Positions 52,882 to 63,239 of a stretch of 64,000 bases of DNA are shown here, one piece after another. How positions within the stretch are numbered: the stretch's first letter is position 1; the number at the start of each line of letters is the position of its first letter. The position numbers and the translations under genes were made by a program. A model generated the notes under the pieces. The model was not told where the DNA came from, did no database searches, and saw nothing but the letters and a program-made list of their open reading frames with translations. Source of the stretch: an uncultured Verrucomicrobiota bacterium (GTDB lineage Bacteria > Verrucomicrobiota > Verrucomicrobiia > Limisphaerales > UBA1319); assembly GCA_903845125.1 (NCBI GenBank), contig CAIMWS010000282.1:1-64000 (forward strand), in the 5' to 3' direction.

Positions 52882-55800
52882 TTACTCCGCCAGGCGGACT
52901 CGATAATAAAGACCGGAATAGGGATTATTATCCACAAATTCCATGCTGCTGCCGGTGCCGATGAGGTTGGAAGCGAGCGGTTTCCAATTGGGATCACTCA
53001 AAGAATCGGTGCGCTCAATCACGTAAACTTTGCCCTCCACCGAAGGCCAGCGCAGTTTCACCCCCTGGGTGCCGGTGGGCAATTTCGTGCGCAGGGAATG
53101 AAGTTTCAAGGTTGATTTCCAGTCGGATGGGTTGGTGCCAGCCTTGAATTCCGCCCAATTGGGCACTCCATCACCATCGGCATCCGCTTGGGCATCCCCC
53201 AGCAAATTACCAAGGCTGCCAAAGTAACGTAACCGCCAGGAGTCAGGAATGCCATCCTTCCAGGAGGATTTCAAACGGTCACCCAGGGAAATCAATCCCG
53301 GGCTGATATCGGTGGGGAACAGGCCCAAACCATTGGGAGAACCGGAGAAATACTTGATGGCCACCCGGTAATTGGCGGCTTCGGAAGCGCTGGCGGGAAT
53401 GGCGAGCGAGAGGGTGCCAAGGATCGAGTCCCCCAACAATCCGGCAATGGAATCATCCAACCAGACCGCAGCATAATTACCCAAGTTCTTGGACATGCTG
53501 TATGTCGGATTGCCCAGCCCCGGGGTGGGATTAAAGACGATGTCTTTGGATAAAGCGGGAGCATTATCGAGCGGCTCCACTTCGAGGTTAAACATAAGCA
53601 CCTTGAGCGGAAGGCTCCCTTGGATCCGGGCATGAATCGGAACCAAGATTTCCTTGCCGGGCTGGACTTGGAAATCCTCGGCATAAATTTTCACAAAGGA
53701 CTCCGCCTGGGGATTGAGTGGCTGGTTGGGCGGCGTGAAGGATGACTTGCGGATGGCTTTGCTGGCGGGACGGGATTCCATGCGCCCAGCCAGCGGACTA
53801 TTGATATAGAACCAAGTGCGCGCTCCATTCGTATAGGTACGGGCGACCCATTTTAAAGAAGGATCCAATGAACGCCGGAAGGTGACGTATATATCATCAA
53901 TCGCCAATTGGCCATCGCCAGATACGATATTGTCGATGTTGACCACAGGTCCATTAAGAGCACCGCTGCCATCGGAGGAATCCATGGCATCGAAGAAGTC
54001 ACTGTTCAACACCGGGGTATTCAATCCATAAACAGCCGATTGAAAAGTCTCCATGACATCGTTGTTCCGCAAATCCCGATCCCCAAAGTCGCCCGCATTA
54101 TACCACCTGAATCCCCGCACATCTCCGACAATATAATTAGTGTAGGCGATGGCCAGATTCCGCACTGCCAAAGGTTTATTCGTTCCAGCATAAGGTGCAT
54201 CAATATATGCATCCTTTGAGATCCCATCGGAAGTGGCCGATGGCAGGCCAATTTTGACCTGGTAGGACTGCCCTTCCACAGCCGTGAAAGGCACCTTGAA
54301 TTTGAAAGACCCCACCACCACTTTTTGGTCTGTGGCACTTAAAAACATCCGGTCCTGGGCGATGGAATAAGTGATCAAATCCTGCGACCGGGTATCATAA
54401 AGATTGGTGCTGCCAGCCCGCTCCAGCCAACCGACTGCCAACAAATTGCCATTGGATGAGATCAGGGAAGAATAGTTACCGGAAGCGCTATTATACATAG
54501 CCGGGGGTATGATAAAATATGCGGAATCGATTTTCTTGAGCAGCAGGGAACTGAAACCTAACAAATTACTATCGACGGGCGGGGCCCCGTTCAAATTGGT
54601 AACCGAGAGATTGAATTGCAAGGAGTACATTTTCTCCGACCCTCCCAAGAGGGTCAGCGCTACTGGGGCCATAAAATTCTGGCCTGGCATGCCAACGAAT
54701 GCGCTGGAAGCCTCGATGCCTGGATCAAAACCCAGAGAAATCTGGTTGGCTTGAATCCGGTTGAAAAAGAAGGTTTTGGGAATTGGATCGCTATCAATGA
54801 AATTATCCTTGCGCGCTTGAACCCAAATCTTGAGGTCGGAAGTTATATTGGTGCTGAGGCTTTCACTATTCATGTAAGGTCCGCGAAGCCAATCAGCCGG
54901 GAATTGGGTGAAAATATTCGTCACCTTATTGGCATAATCCAGCGGCACCGGAACGAAATAAACCTTGGCGCCCAAGGTTGAACAATAAAGAGAAAAAGAC
55001 GCTGCGTTATCTCCCTGGACACTGGGGGACGCCACTTGATACTGAATGCGCGATTCCACCAACGAACTAGGCCTGCGTCCATCCGCCTGACCCACGGCGG
55101 TGATCGTCAAAACCCCATTGGTGGCTTTGCCTGAATCCACCAGGGAAGCGGGCATGGCAGTTGCCTCAGCCCCATCCTCGAAGTAAGGCGCCGGGTAGCC
55201 ATTGAAGCCAACGACCGGAGGTTGTCCGTCGAAAGAGTAGTAAGCGTCCGTTTTCGCTTCCGCCGCAATGGCAATCACCACTTCATTATTAAATGTCTCC
55301 TGGGCAGTTAGTGGAACCAGCTTAAACAAGTTTTTTCCGGAGTCCTTATCCAAAACAATGGTGACCACACCAACGATCGGCGCAGAGACTGGTGGCTTGG
55401 ATTCGCCGGCCTGAATTTGCCGGATCGCATGGTTGGCCGAATCCACCACCAGCAACTTGATTTCCCCTGGCAAGCTGAGGTCGATGGCATTGATGGGCCC
55501 ATTAAAACGAGCCACCGTTGGTTTTCCATCTACCATGCCTGGCACTCCAGTCAATCCTGCATAGGTGCTCACAGTCCAGACGTTCGATCCAAAAAACGCG
55601 CTCAAATCGGGATCCTTGAATACTTTCCGAATGGTCTGGTTGCCGTAATCGCAAACCAGCAGCCAGGGATTGGCTGGATCGTTGTTGACCACGGAAAGAC
55701 CGAAGGGGGAATTAAACTTGGCCAAAGTCCCGAAAAAACTGTCATTCGCTCCGGGCATTCCAGAAGTGCTGCCAGCCAAATACTCCGGAGTATAAAGGCC

Positions 55801-56463
55801 GTTGGCCAAAACCAGCCTCTTGATGGAATGCGTGCGTAACTCGGAGACGAAGATGCTGCCGTCCCAGCCCAAGGCCAGCCCTACCGGCTGTTCCACAGCT
55901 GTGGAAATGGTTCGAATAAAATCAGTTCCGTTTAGGTTATATATCATGCGAACCGCATTGTTCCGGGTATCCGCCACAAAAATATTGGTGCCATCGGTTA
56001 CCAACGCCGTAGGGTAATTAAAAGTTGCGTCAAGCACTGGCCCATCAGAAACATCACCCGACTTCTCGGGTGTGCCAGCAAAAAGCGAGACTATGGGAAT
56101 ACGGTTATTCTGGTTGGAAATGAACCTCAAAACATGATTTGCCGAGTCCGCCACCACCAAACCACCCTGAAACGAAATAATCCCCTTGGGCGAGGAAAAC
56201 ATGGCCAGCATTCCGGGGCCCTCTGAATAACCTTGGACATTCTGCACTCCCGCAATGTCGGTCAAGATCCCGGTATCCGGCACGTATCGAAAAACACGAT
56301 GGCTGCTATCCGTTAAAAAATAATTCTGGTTGGCATCGACGGTGACCCCGTAGGGTTCAAATAATCCACTGGTGATCAGAGAAACCACATTGGGATCGGC
56401 GGCAGCAGCTTTTTGAATCCAAAAGGTCGCAACGAAGGCAACCAGAATTCTCATCGTTTTCAT
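52882..56463 (-). CDS. secreted NHL-repeat protein with cohesin-like and dockerin-like domains (paralog 1)
   Basis: Start at 56463 (MKTMRILVAFVATFWIQKAAAA), chosen by alignment with paralog 2 (MKKLIALAV...); 1193 aa with a signal peptide. Residues about 25-370 are an NHL beta-propeller (SLITSGLFEPYGVTVDANQN; VADSANHVLRF; VADTRNNAVRMI; VVDSANHAIRQI). About 400-560 are chitobiase-like/Ig-like domains (AYYSFDGQPPVVGFNGYPA). A cohesin-like domain (about 590-770, APVALTLLGGSEKMYSLQFN) is followed by paired Ca-binding segments GDRDLRNNDVMETFQSAVYG and SGDGQLAIDDIYVTFRRSLD, a second cohesin-like domain (about 930), a DADGDGVPNWAEFKAGTNP motif and the terminal YYRVRLAE module. Likely a surface or extracellular adhesion/scaffold protein. 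Last of three paralogs. Confidence 0.75.
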   Translation of the reverse strand: MKTMRILVAFVATFWIQKAAAADPNVVSLITSGLFEPYGVTVDANQNYFLTDSSHRVFRYVPDTGILTDIAGVQNVQGYSEGPGMLAMFSSPKGIISFQGGLVVADSANHVLRFISNQNNRIPIVSLFAGTPEKSGDVSDGPVLDATFNYPTALVTDGTNIFVADTRNNAVRMIYNLNGTDFIRTISTAVEQPVGLALGWDGSIFVSELRTHSIKRLVLANGLYTPEYLAGSTSGMPGANDSFFGTLAKFNSPFGLSVVNNDPANPWLLVCDYGNQTIRKVFKDPDLSAFFGSNVWTVSTYAGLTGVPGMVDGKPTVARFNGPINAIDLSLPGEIKLLVVDSANHAIRQIQAGESKPPVSAPIVGVVTIVLDKDSGKNLFKLVPLTAQETFNNEVVIAIAAEAKTDAYYSFDGQPPVVGFNGYPAPYFEDGAEATAMPASLVDSGKATNGVLTITAVGQADGRRPSSLVESRIQYQVASPSVQGDNAASFSLYCSTLGAKVYFVPVPLDYANKVTNIFTQFPADWLRGPYMNSESLSTNITSDLKIWVQARKDNFIDSDPIPKTFFFNRIQANQISLGFDPGIEASSAFVGMPGQNFMAPVALTLLGGSEKMYSLQFNLSVTNLNGAPPVDSNLLGFSSLLLKKIDSAYFIIPPAMYNSASGNYSSLISSNGNLLAVGWLERAGSTNLYDTRSQDLITYSIAQDRMFLSATDQKVVVGSFKFKVPFTAVEGQSYQVKIGLPSATSDGISKDAYIDAPYAGTNKPLAVRNLAIAYTNYIVGDVRGFRWYNAGDFGDRDLRNNDVMETFQSAVYGLNTPVLNSDFFDAMDSSDGSGALNGPVVNIDNIVSGDGQLAIDDIYVTFRRSLDPSLKWVARTYTNGARTWFYINSPLAGRMESRPASKAIRKSSFTPPNQPLNPQAESFVKIYAEDFQVQPGKEILVPIHARIQGSLPLKVLMFNLEVEPLDNAPALSKDIVFNPTPGLGNPTYSMSKNLGNYAAVWLDDSIAGLLGDSILGTLSLAIPASASEAANYRVAIKYFSGSPNGLGLFPTDISPGLISLGDRLKSSWKDGIPDSWRLRYFGSLGNLLGDAQADADGDGVPNWAEFKAGTNPSDWKSTLKLHSLRTKLPTGTQGVKLRWPSVEGKVYVIERTDSLSDPNWKPLASNLIGTGSSMEFVDNNPYSGLYYRVRLAE

Positions 56464-56593
56464 GGTCTTAAGCATAGCAAGAAACGCGCCTGAATACGTT
56501 ATATCATTTACTCCAAGTTCCCTCCCAAAAAGTCCAACTGACTGCAGACTAAGCCGTCCGCTAACAGGGAACCACCGATTGACCATAATCAAA

Positions 56594-56621
56594 GGGAGGA
56601 AAGCCTGGCAGCCTTCCTCCC
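56594..56621 (-). terminator. terminator-like hairpin after NHL paralog 2
   Basis: Stem GGGAGGAA/TTCCTCCC with a 12-nt loop, followed on the minus strand by TTTGATT, about 60 nt after the stop codon at 56683. Confidence 0.55.
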
Positions 56622-56682
56622 GTGTTTCTAAAACCTGACTGCCGGTCCACTCAAAAACACGCGCGACCGGGAAGGCATGTAT

Positions 56683-59600
56683 TTACGCCTTGCGAATCCG
56701 GTAATAAACCGTGTTGCCGCTGCTCTTGGCGTCGGCAAACTCCTGGATCAGATCAGCCCCGGTTTGAGCGGCTACCTTCTCCCACTTGAGGAGATCCGTC
56801 GAGCGCTCCACGATGTAATTCTGGCCGTTCTCCGCAAACCAGCGCATGATGAACTTCCCATCGCTCATCTTGAAGCGCCAGGCATACTGGGTGGGATTCA
56901 TGCCGGAAAGATACTTTTGCAGGTTGGTGAAACCATCACCTGCGGCACACACATTTTCCCCAGCCTTGGGACTGTCGTAGCTGCCGAAGTACCGAGCCTT
57001 CCACCCATCGGGGCAAACCCGGCCGGTGGTAGCAGGGGTCCCCACATTCACCCGGCACGGCATGGCTTCAATATCGAATTGGGCGGTGAAGTCATTGGCT
57101 CCATCCGCATTGGCGAAATGGACGGTATAATATTGCCCGGATTGAGCACTGGCCGGAATCGCCATTTGCACGTAGCCAATCAACTGGGAGTCTTTGATGT
57201 TCAACGGATTCTGGAAGAAGGACCAACCGGCCGCCACTTCGTTTTTGGGTAATCCCTGAATCCCCATGGGAGCGGGCAGATTGGCGTCGGCCACAAATTT
57301 GGCAGGCAGTTCCAACTCAGGCGCCCCGGCTTCGGGAACCACCACGGCCCGGAATTGCAGACCGCTGATTTTCATGCCGGCAGTGCCACGGGCAAAAACC
57401 GGAACGTTGATGGTCGATCCCGGCACCACGTTGCCCATGGGTTTGGCTTCAATGGTCCCCTGCACATTCCAACCGGTATTGTTGGGGTCAATAGCCACCA
57501 ATTGTGCCAACGAAGAAGGGGTGCCGTTGGTAGTAGACTCTGCCACTCTTCGCCCACCGATCCCCCAGTGACGACGCCAGTTATGGGTGTTATTGCCCAA
57601 GCCAAGGCTGCGCGCCAGATCGGCATTCTTATGCAGGCTCAAGGAGCGGAACAGGATAACCTGCCAGTCGAGGAAGCGGATTTGACCGTCGCCGCCTGCA
57701 GTAGTTCCATAATCCAGCGGATAAGCATCCATGGCGTCAAAGACATCGGAAAAATTGAAAGGAACCCGGACCCCCAAGGAGGCGGCGTAAATATTATTGA
57801 CATCGTTGTTCTGCAATTGGTCATCCCCGTAACCACCGGCATTATACCAGCGTTTGCTGGACAAGTCGCAGTCACCCACCATGTAGGAAACATTTTTCAC
57901 ATCCAGCTTACGCGGGAGATTAGGTTCCATATTGACGGGAGTATGCAGGCCATCGGAAGTGGCAGAAGGAGCCAAAACCTTGATTTCATATTGTTTCCCT
58001 TCAGTGGCGGTGGGGGGCACAGGCACGGCCACCAAAGCCACGGTGGCCCAGTCCTGGTTGACATAAAAATTGGCATTGGTCGAGATGTAGGATATGGCCA
58101 AGCCACGGGTAATCACGCCGGAGGCATCAGCAAACGAATAAGAGTTGGCATTGTAAGTGGAAACTCCGGGATTAGCGTTGCCAGTGAAGGTGATATAGTC
58201 ATTGGTGGCATTGTAGGGAACTGGAACAAAACGGTCCAATATGGCCGGAGCACCAGCCAGCGGCGTAACTTCCACCCGGAATTGGAGGGATCGCAATCCA
58301 ACATTATTCAACAACTTGATTTGAATCGGGACCAGCACTGTGGCGCCAATACCGCCCACGTAGTCCGTTGTAACACCAATCAAACTGGCTTTAATGTCGG
58401 TCAACTTGTAACTCCTTTCGGCAAGTTCGCTGTCCTGATAACCATTCTTGTAGGCTTGTACCTTCAAGGTAACCGTATCCTGATTCATCTGGATCTTGAA
58501 CAAGCTGGAATCATCCCAGTCTGACCGAATCCCGTTGGCTCCATTAATCGGATTGGAGCCGTCTGAGGTCCTGAATAGAACTGAATTAGTAGTGGTACCG
58601 GTTACTTGGACTGAAGTGGGATCGTCACCAAGAATGATGGGTTTGGCCACTTTGAAAGCCACCTGGGCGGTCGCCAAGTCGCTGGAGATGCGCCCATTCG
58701 CCCGGCTGTAAGCCTTGATATAGAGGTTGGTTTTATAGGACTCAATGATGGTGAACTTCATCGGATCCGCCTTCATCCCGTCGGAATAATCAACGGCCGA
58801 TTTGGCTTCGCTTGATGAGCGCGGATCAATGGTATCATCCGTCGAGATGGTGTAAAGAGTTTCAACCCCGGAAACCTGGGGCATGACGGTGATCGACACA
58901 TTGTTGAAATACAGCTCATTGGTAATGGGTATCAACTTGGTGATCATTTCATTGAATATATTGGAAACCAAAGTGACCTGCCCGATGATCGGAGTGGCGA
59001 TTTTAGGTTGGGGCGGATAGAGGGTCACGTTCTTGAGTGAACCTTTAAATAGATCTGAACTGGGATTGAGCAGGTCCGTCAGGTAGAAATTCCCCCAGAT
59101 GTCGGTCGCCAGGGAAATCGGCTCTCCCAGATTGGCGCTGGCGGAATTGGCGTAGTTGGTTACCGCAAAAGTGAGGCTGTTCGTGGTTGGCAGATAAACC
59201 CGCCGAAGGGCTTGGTTGCCGGTATCGCAGACCAACAAACCCACTTTGCCACCGACCCACAACAAGCCCCGAGGTGCGTTGAACAAGGCGTTGGCGCCTT
59301 GCGCCGAATCCTTGTTTCCGTAAATGAAGCTATCGCCACTGCCGGCTATGATGGAAAGGTTGGAAGTGACCAAGCTATAGGCCCGTATGGCGTGGTTGCC
59401 GGTATCCGCTATAAACACGCGATTGGCAACCGAATCAACGGCCACCCCGGTTGGACGGTAAAGAACAGGCGAGGCAATCACCGTGGTGACTTTCCCCGCC
59501 AAATCTATTTTGCGGATTGCATTATTGCCCATGTCCGCCACGTAGACGATCCCATTAGTGTCCACAGCCAATCCGGCAGGAGAGTTAAAACCTGCCGCAG

Positions 59601-60000
59601 CACCGGTCCCGTCCACCGGCCCCGTGACCGACTGATCTCCGCCCGCCAGCAGGGAAACCACGCCGTCGATGGTGACCGAGAAAATCTTATGCTGGCCGGC
59701 ATCGGCAATCACCAATCCTTTGCGAGCGGGAACATAAACCAAACCTTGGGGACTGAGGAATCCGTTCGCAAACAGCGTCACCTGCCCCGTGTTGGCATCG
59801 TATTTCATGATGCGACCCGGCTCGGAATCCTGGTCATAGATACCTCCACTGTCGGTCACATAAACATTATTAGTGGCATCCACCGCCACCCCGTAAGGTT
59901 CGAACAGGCCGTTCGTGATTACAGTCCCGATGTTTTGAGCGGTCACATTCAGGGCCAGAATGCCTGAGAGAATGACTGCCAAGGCTATTAGTTTTTTCAT
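56683..60000 (-). CDS. secreted NHL-repeat protein with cohesin-like and dockerin-like domains (paralog 2)
   Basis: A 1105-aa paralog of its neighbours with signal peptide MKKLIALAVILSGILALNVTA. NHL propeller about 22-330 (GTVITNGLFEPYGVAVDATN; VYVADMGNNAIRKIDLA; VFIADTGNHAIRAY; LLVCDTGNQALRRV). Then beta domains (about 345-540), a cohesin-like domain from about 548 (TVLVPIQIKLLNNVGLRSLQ), and dockerin-like halves about 704-780 (GDDQLQNNDVNNIYAASLGV; GGDGQIRFLDWQVILFRSLS). A second cohesin-like domain starts near 857 (TINVPVFARGTAGMKISGLQ). The C-terminal Ca-motif is degenerate (AAGDGFTNLQKYLSGMNP, without the DxDxDG run of the paralogs). It ends NTVYYRIRKA. Same strand as and downstream of paralog 3 (161-nt gap). 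Confidence 0.78.
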   Translation of the reverse strand: MKKLIALAVILSGILALNVTAQNIGTVITNGLFEPYGVAVDATNNVYVTDSGGIYDQDSEPGRIMKYDANTGQVTLFANGFLSPQGLVYVPARKGLVIADAGQHKIFSVTIDGVVSLLAGGDQSVTGPVDGTGAAAGFNSPAGLAVDTNGIVYVADMGNNAIRKIDLAGKVTTVIASPVLYRPTGVAVDSVANRVFIADTGNHAIRAYSLVTSNLSIIAGSGDSFIYGNKDSAQGANALFNAPRGLLWVGGKVGLLVCDTGNQALRRVYLPTTNSLTFAVTNYANSASANLGEPISLATDIWGNFYLTDLLNPSSDLFKGSLKNVTLYPPQPKIATPIIGQVTLVSNIFNEMITKLIPITNELYFNNVSITVMPQVSGVETLYTISTDDTIDPRSSSEAKSAVDYSDGMKADPMKFTIIESYKTNLYIKAYSRANGRISSDLATAQVAFKVAKPIILGDDPTSVQVTGTTTNSVLFRTSDGSNPINGANGIRSDWDDSSLFKIQMNQDTVTLKVQAYKNGYQDSELAERSYKLTDIKASLIGVTTDYVGGIGATVLVPIQIKLLNNVGLRSLQFRVEVTPLAGAPAILDRFVPVPYNATNDYITFTGNANPGVSTYNANSYSFADASGVITRGLAISYISTNANFYVNQDWATVALVAVPVPPTATEGKQYEIKVLAPSATSDGLHTPVNMEPNLPRKLDVKNVSYMVGDCDLSSKRWYNAGGYGDDQLQNNDVNNIYAASLGVRVPFNFSDVFDAMDAYPLDYGTTAGGDGQIRFLDWQVILFRSLSLHKNADLARSLGLGNNTHNWRRHWGIGGRRVAESTTNGTPSSLAQLVAIDPNNTGWNVQGTIEAKPMGNVVPGSTINVPVFARGTAGMKISGLQFRAVVVPEAGAPELELPAKFVADANLPAPMGIQGLPKNEVAAGWSFFQNPLNIKDSQLIGYVQMAIPASAQSGQYYTVHFANADGANDFTAQFDIEAMPCRVNVGTPATTGRVCPDGWKARYFGSYDSPKAGENVCAAGDGFTNLQKYLSGMNPTQYAWRFKMSDGKFIMRWFAENGQNYIVERSTDLLKWEKVAAQTGADLIQEFADAKSSGNTVYYRIRKA

Positions 60001-60161
60001 ACGCCAGTACTTATTGTTTAACTATTTACTACAACTTCCGTGCATTGACAAATCTAATTTTTCCACAATTCTACTCTGAACCAATCCCCCACCCATTGTG
60101 GGCCAACCCGTGCCAATTCCACAACCGATGGAGTTCCAACCTAAACTCAGCTTACCACTCC

Positions 60162-63100
60162 CTACCCCCCAACCGGCGGCGCCACCACCCGCAAACGATA
60201 AACTTTTGAGCTTTTTTCCTCGCTTGAATCCAGGAACTCCACCAAATCCCCCCTGCCGTTCTCGATGTAAACCTGGGTCCAAACGTTGAAATTCAAACTA
60301 TCCGACCGCTCCAGGAGGTACTGGGTGCCAGGGGCGCCAAACCACTGGAGCTTGAACCCATACTTGCGGCCATCGAGCGACCAGTCGCTGCCCAGCACAT
60401 TCAGCCTGGGTTTGATCGGGCAGACGCCGTCGCGGTAAGCCTGCCAATTGGCGATGCCATCGCCATCGGGATCGGCATCATCCTGAGCCCAGTTACTGGA
60501 CACCGATCCAAAATAAAAGACACGCCATTCATCGGAAACCCGCTGCGCCGGTTTGAGTGCGGGACCATTCACCCAAGCTACACCCGGAATGGAGTCCAGG
60601 TTATACTGGGTGCTGAAATCCGGGGCTCCATCCACATAGGAGAAATGAACCAGGTAAGATTGCGCTCCCCATATCACGTTGGGAAGCAGCACGCGGATAT
60701 GGCCCAGGAACACCCGGCCTTGCAGAGCCGGGCTGAAGGAAGGTGTGGGAACAATCGACCACCCGCACAAAAGTATGTTGGCCGCCATGGAGCTTTGGCT
60801 GGGGGCGGGCATCCCGGAAGCCGCAATAAAAGTGGGTGGCTGGGCAATGGCCGGGCCATTGCCATCGGGATCAACCGTGGCCCGGAATTGCAACCCGGCC
60901 AGGTGGCAGTTATTGGCCACCGTTACATACACGGGGATGTTGACCACACTCCCAAGCTGGGCATTTTCGACCACCCCCGCGGAAAGATTTGCCTGCCGGG
61001 ACCAACCGGCGGCGGCGGTGGGAATACTCGAGTGGGTGATCCCCATGCGGGATATGGAACCTGGCCGGATGGAATCCAATACCACTGGCTGGCCGGATGC
61101 GCCATGCCTCCGTTTGGGGCGCTGGGTGTCGATATTCAGCGAGCGCTGCAAAACGGTCTGCCAATCCAGAAACCGGATCAAGCCATCGCCCCCGGCGGCA
61201 GTAGCCGTATCCACAGGGTAGGCATCCATGGCGTTGGCCAGGTCGGTGCCGGGGATGGGCATCCGGAATCCCAGCGAGGCATAATAAACCGAATTGACAT
61301 CAGCGTTATTCAACTTCTGGTCGCCAAAAGTACGGGCTTGCCCGGAACTGTCGAGCTTCTCCGCATTGAACCACGAGGCATAGGAGGCATCACCCACCAG
61401 GTATTCATCGTTACGGACCAGGATTTCCCTGGCTGGCATGAGCTGCAAAGGCACATCGTCCTGCAGGCCATCGGCAGTTCCGGAAGCATCCACCACCCGG
61501 ATCGAAAACCGCGTGCCCGCGGAATTGGGGGGGATACGCACGGCCAGCAAGGTGGCCACTGCGTATTTGGTAACTGAAAAATTGGCATTGGTTCCGAGGT
61601 AATAAGCCGACAAAACCCGGGTATGCTGATTGGTGTAGGCCAGCCAATTCAGAACTGCGGGTTTATCGGGGGAGGGCGAAGGCCCCACAAAAGAGACGGT
61701 GGTGTCATTGGTGAGCGACAGCACGGACAGGGAAATATTGGTGACGGCCGAACCCGCCGGCGGACTCAGCTCCACCCGGAATTGAAGCGACTTCAAACCC
61801 TGGCCGGCCAGAAGGTTGACCACCACGGGAACCACCGCCAAGGCGCCTTCACCGGCAACCAAGTCCCGGGAGATGCCGATTTCACTTTGTGCCACCGGCA
61901 ATCCGGTGACGGTTTCACTCGCGTAGGCGCCGGCAAAAGCCTTCACCCGCAAGGAGGATAAATCCTTGTCTTTCTCCCGCCAGTTGATGACGCCCACATC
62001 TCCGGTCATTTCCAATTTCAAGCTGTTGGTCGTCGGTTCCGTGCCATCGGTCGTGTAATGAATCGCCGTGGCAAAAAACGCGCTTTGGTTCCGATTGGTC
62101 ACGTAGACCATCGCCCCCATGGGGTGATATCCGGAAGTCAGGCTCAACTGGGGAGGCACGACTGTTCCATTTGTGGAACCGCCCCCCGGCGACTGGGAAA
62201 AACCACCGCCATTGATCTCACGTATGAGGTGATAATAATCCTCCGTAGCATAAAGGGTGCCATTCTGCGCCAGCGCCAGCCCCACCGGCTCCCGTGACTC
62301 AACGAAGGCGACATCCCCATCCTCCCAACCCGGAAAATTCGACCACCAATAAGCCGGATCCACCCCGTAAAGGGTGATGACAAAGCCAGCGGGGCTGACC
62401 TGCCGAACCCGGTTATTATATCGATCCGCCACCAGAAATCCTCCATCCGGGATGGCAACCAACCGCTGGGGATTGTTGAAAAGGACAATATTGAAGGCTC
62501 CATCCTTGAAACCAGGCACACCGGAGGAACCGATCTGCCCCTTGATGGTTTTGGTTTGCGGATCGACGATAAAAACGGCGTGCCGGAGGCTGTCGCTGAC
62601 CGCCATGGAGCCATTCTGCAAAAAGGCAATCCCCGCCGGCAGGCCTAAACCTTCCATGACGGCGTAAACCTGGCCGTTGGTGGCACTCAACATACGGATC
62701 CGGCCGCGCTCCGCCTCGCCCACGAAAATATTGCCATAGCGGTCCAACCCCATGGCGGTGGGTTGCGCGAACGTGCCCAAGGTGTAAAGGTTGTTGAATC
62801 GATCCAGCTTCAACAAGGTGCCGCTGCCCTGGTTCAGGATGAACAAATTATTATTGGTGTCACACGCCACGTCGATGGGCCTGCTCAATTGGTCCAAAAC
62901 CGTGGTGGTCATCCCCAGGCGAAAATCCAGTTTCCGGACCCGGTTGTTGCCTTGGTCGGCCACAAAAAGATTGCCCGACGTGTCCACCGCACAACCCGCT
63001 GGTGATGAAAAGAGGGTTTCGATGATCGGCTTGCCATCCTGGTATCCCGCCCAAGGTCCGCCGGCAATGGTGTTTACCGTGATGACCTGGGCCGAAACTT

Positions 63101-63236
63101 CCATGCCAGCCAGGTTTAGCCAAAGAGCCAGAAGACCCCATGAAACACCGCGAAACCAGGATGCCCCCAACCCATCCAGGAGTTCCCAGGCAACCTTGCT
63201 TGACGAATGAAAAGCTATGGCAATGCAATTACGCAT
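60162..63236 (-). CDS. secreted NHL-repeat protein with cohesin-like and dockerin-like domains (paralog 3)
   Basis: A 1024-aa protein starting 3 nt after the secretin stop codon, so translation is coupled. The N-terminus is long for a signal peptide (about 29 residues before the core VSWGLLALWLNLAGMEVSAQ). NHL propeller about 52-340 (GNLFVADQGNNRVRKLDFRL; FLVADRYNNRVRQVSPAG; TLYATEDYYHLIREI). A chitobiase-like strand motif (IHYTTDGTEPTTNSLKLEMT) precedes the cohesin-like domain near 462 (VVPVVVNLLAGQGLKSLQFR). The dockerin-like pair lies at about 610-690 (FGDQKLNNADVNSVYYASLG; GGDGLIRFLDWQTVLQRSLN) and a second cohesin-like domain near 759 (VNIPVYVTVANNCHLAGLQF). Then DADPDGDGIANWQAYRDGV and the terminal YRLRVV module. 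Coupling to the secretin suggests it is exported through it (inference). Confidence 0.78.
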   Translation of the reverse strand: MRNCIAIAFHSSSKVAWELLDGLGASWFRGVSWGLLALWLNLAGMEVSAQVITVNTIAGGPWAGYQDGKPIIETLFSSPAGCAVDTSGNLFVADQGNNRVRKLDFRLGMTTTVLDQLSRPIDVACDTNNNLFILNQGSGTLLKLDRFNNLYTLGTFAQPTAMGLDRYGNIFVGEAERGRIRMLSATNGQVYAVMEGLGLPAGIAFLQNGSMAVSDSLRHAVFIVDPQTKTIKGQIGSSGVPGFKDGAFNIVLFNNPQRLVAIPDGGFLVADRYNNRVRQVSPAGFVITLYGVDPAYWWSNFPGWEDGDVAFVESREPVGLALAQNGTLYATEDYYHLIREINGGGFSQSPGGGSTNGTVVPPQLSLTSGYHPMGAMVYVTNRNQSAFFATAIHYTTDGTEPTTNSLKLEMTGDVGVINWREKDKDLSSLRVKAFAGAYASETVTGLPVAQSEIGISRDLVAGEGALAVVPVVVNLLAGQGLKSLQFRVELSPPAGSAVTNISLSVLSLTNDTTVSFVGPSPSPDKPAVLNWLAYTNQHTRVLSAYYLGTNANFSVTKYAVATLLAVRIPPNSAGTRFSIRVVDASGTADGLQDDVPLQLMPAREILVRNDEYLVGDASYASWFNAEKLDSSGQARTFGDQKLNNADVNSVYYASLGFRMPIPGTDLANAMDAYPVDTATAAGGDGLIRFLDWQTVLQRSLNIDTQRPKRRHGASGQPVVLDSIRPGSISRMGITHSSIPTAAAGWSRQANLSAGVVENAQLGSVVNIPVYVTVANNCHLAGLQFRATVDPDGNGPAIAQPPTFIAASGMPAPSQSSMAANILLCGWSIVPTPSFSPALQGRVFLGHIRVLLPNVIWGAQSYLVHFSYVDGAPDFSTQYNLDSIPGVAWVNGPALKPAQRVSDEWRVFYFGSVSSNWAQDDADPDGDGIANWQAYRDGVCPIKPRLNVLGSDWSLDGRKYGFKLQWFGAPGTQYLLERSDSLNFNVWTQVYIENGRGDLVEFLDSSEEKSSKVYRLRVVAPPVGG

Positions 63237-63239
63237 GGA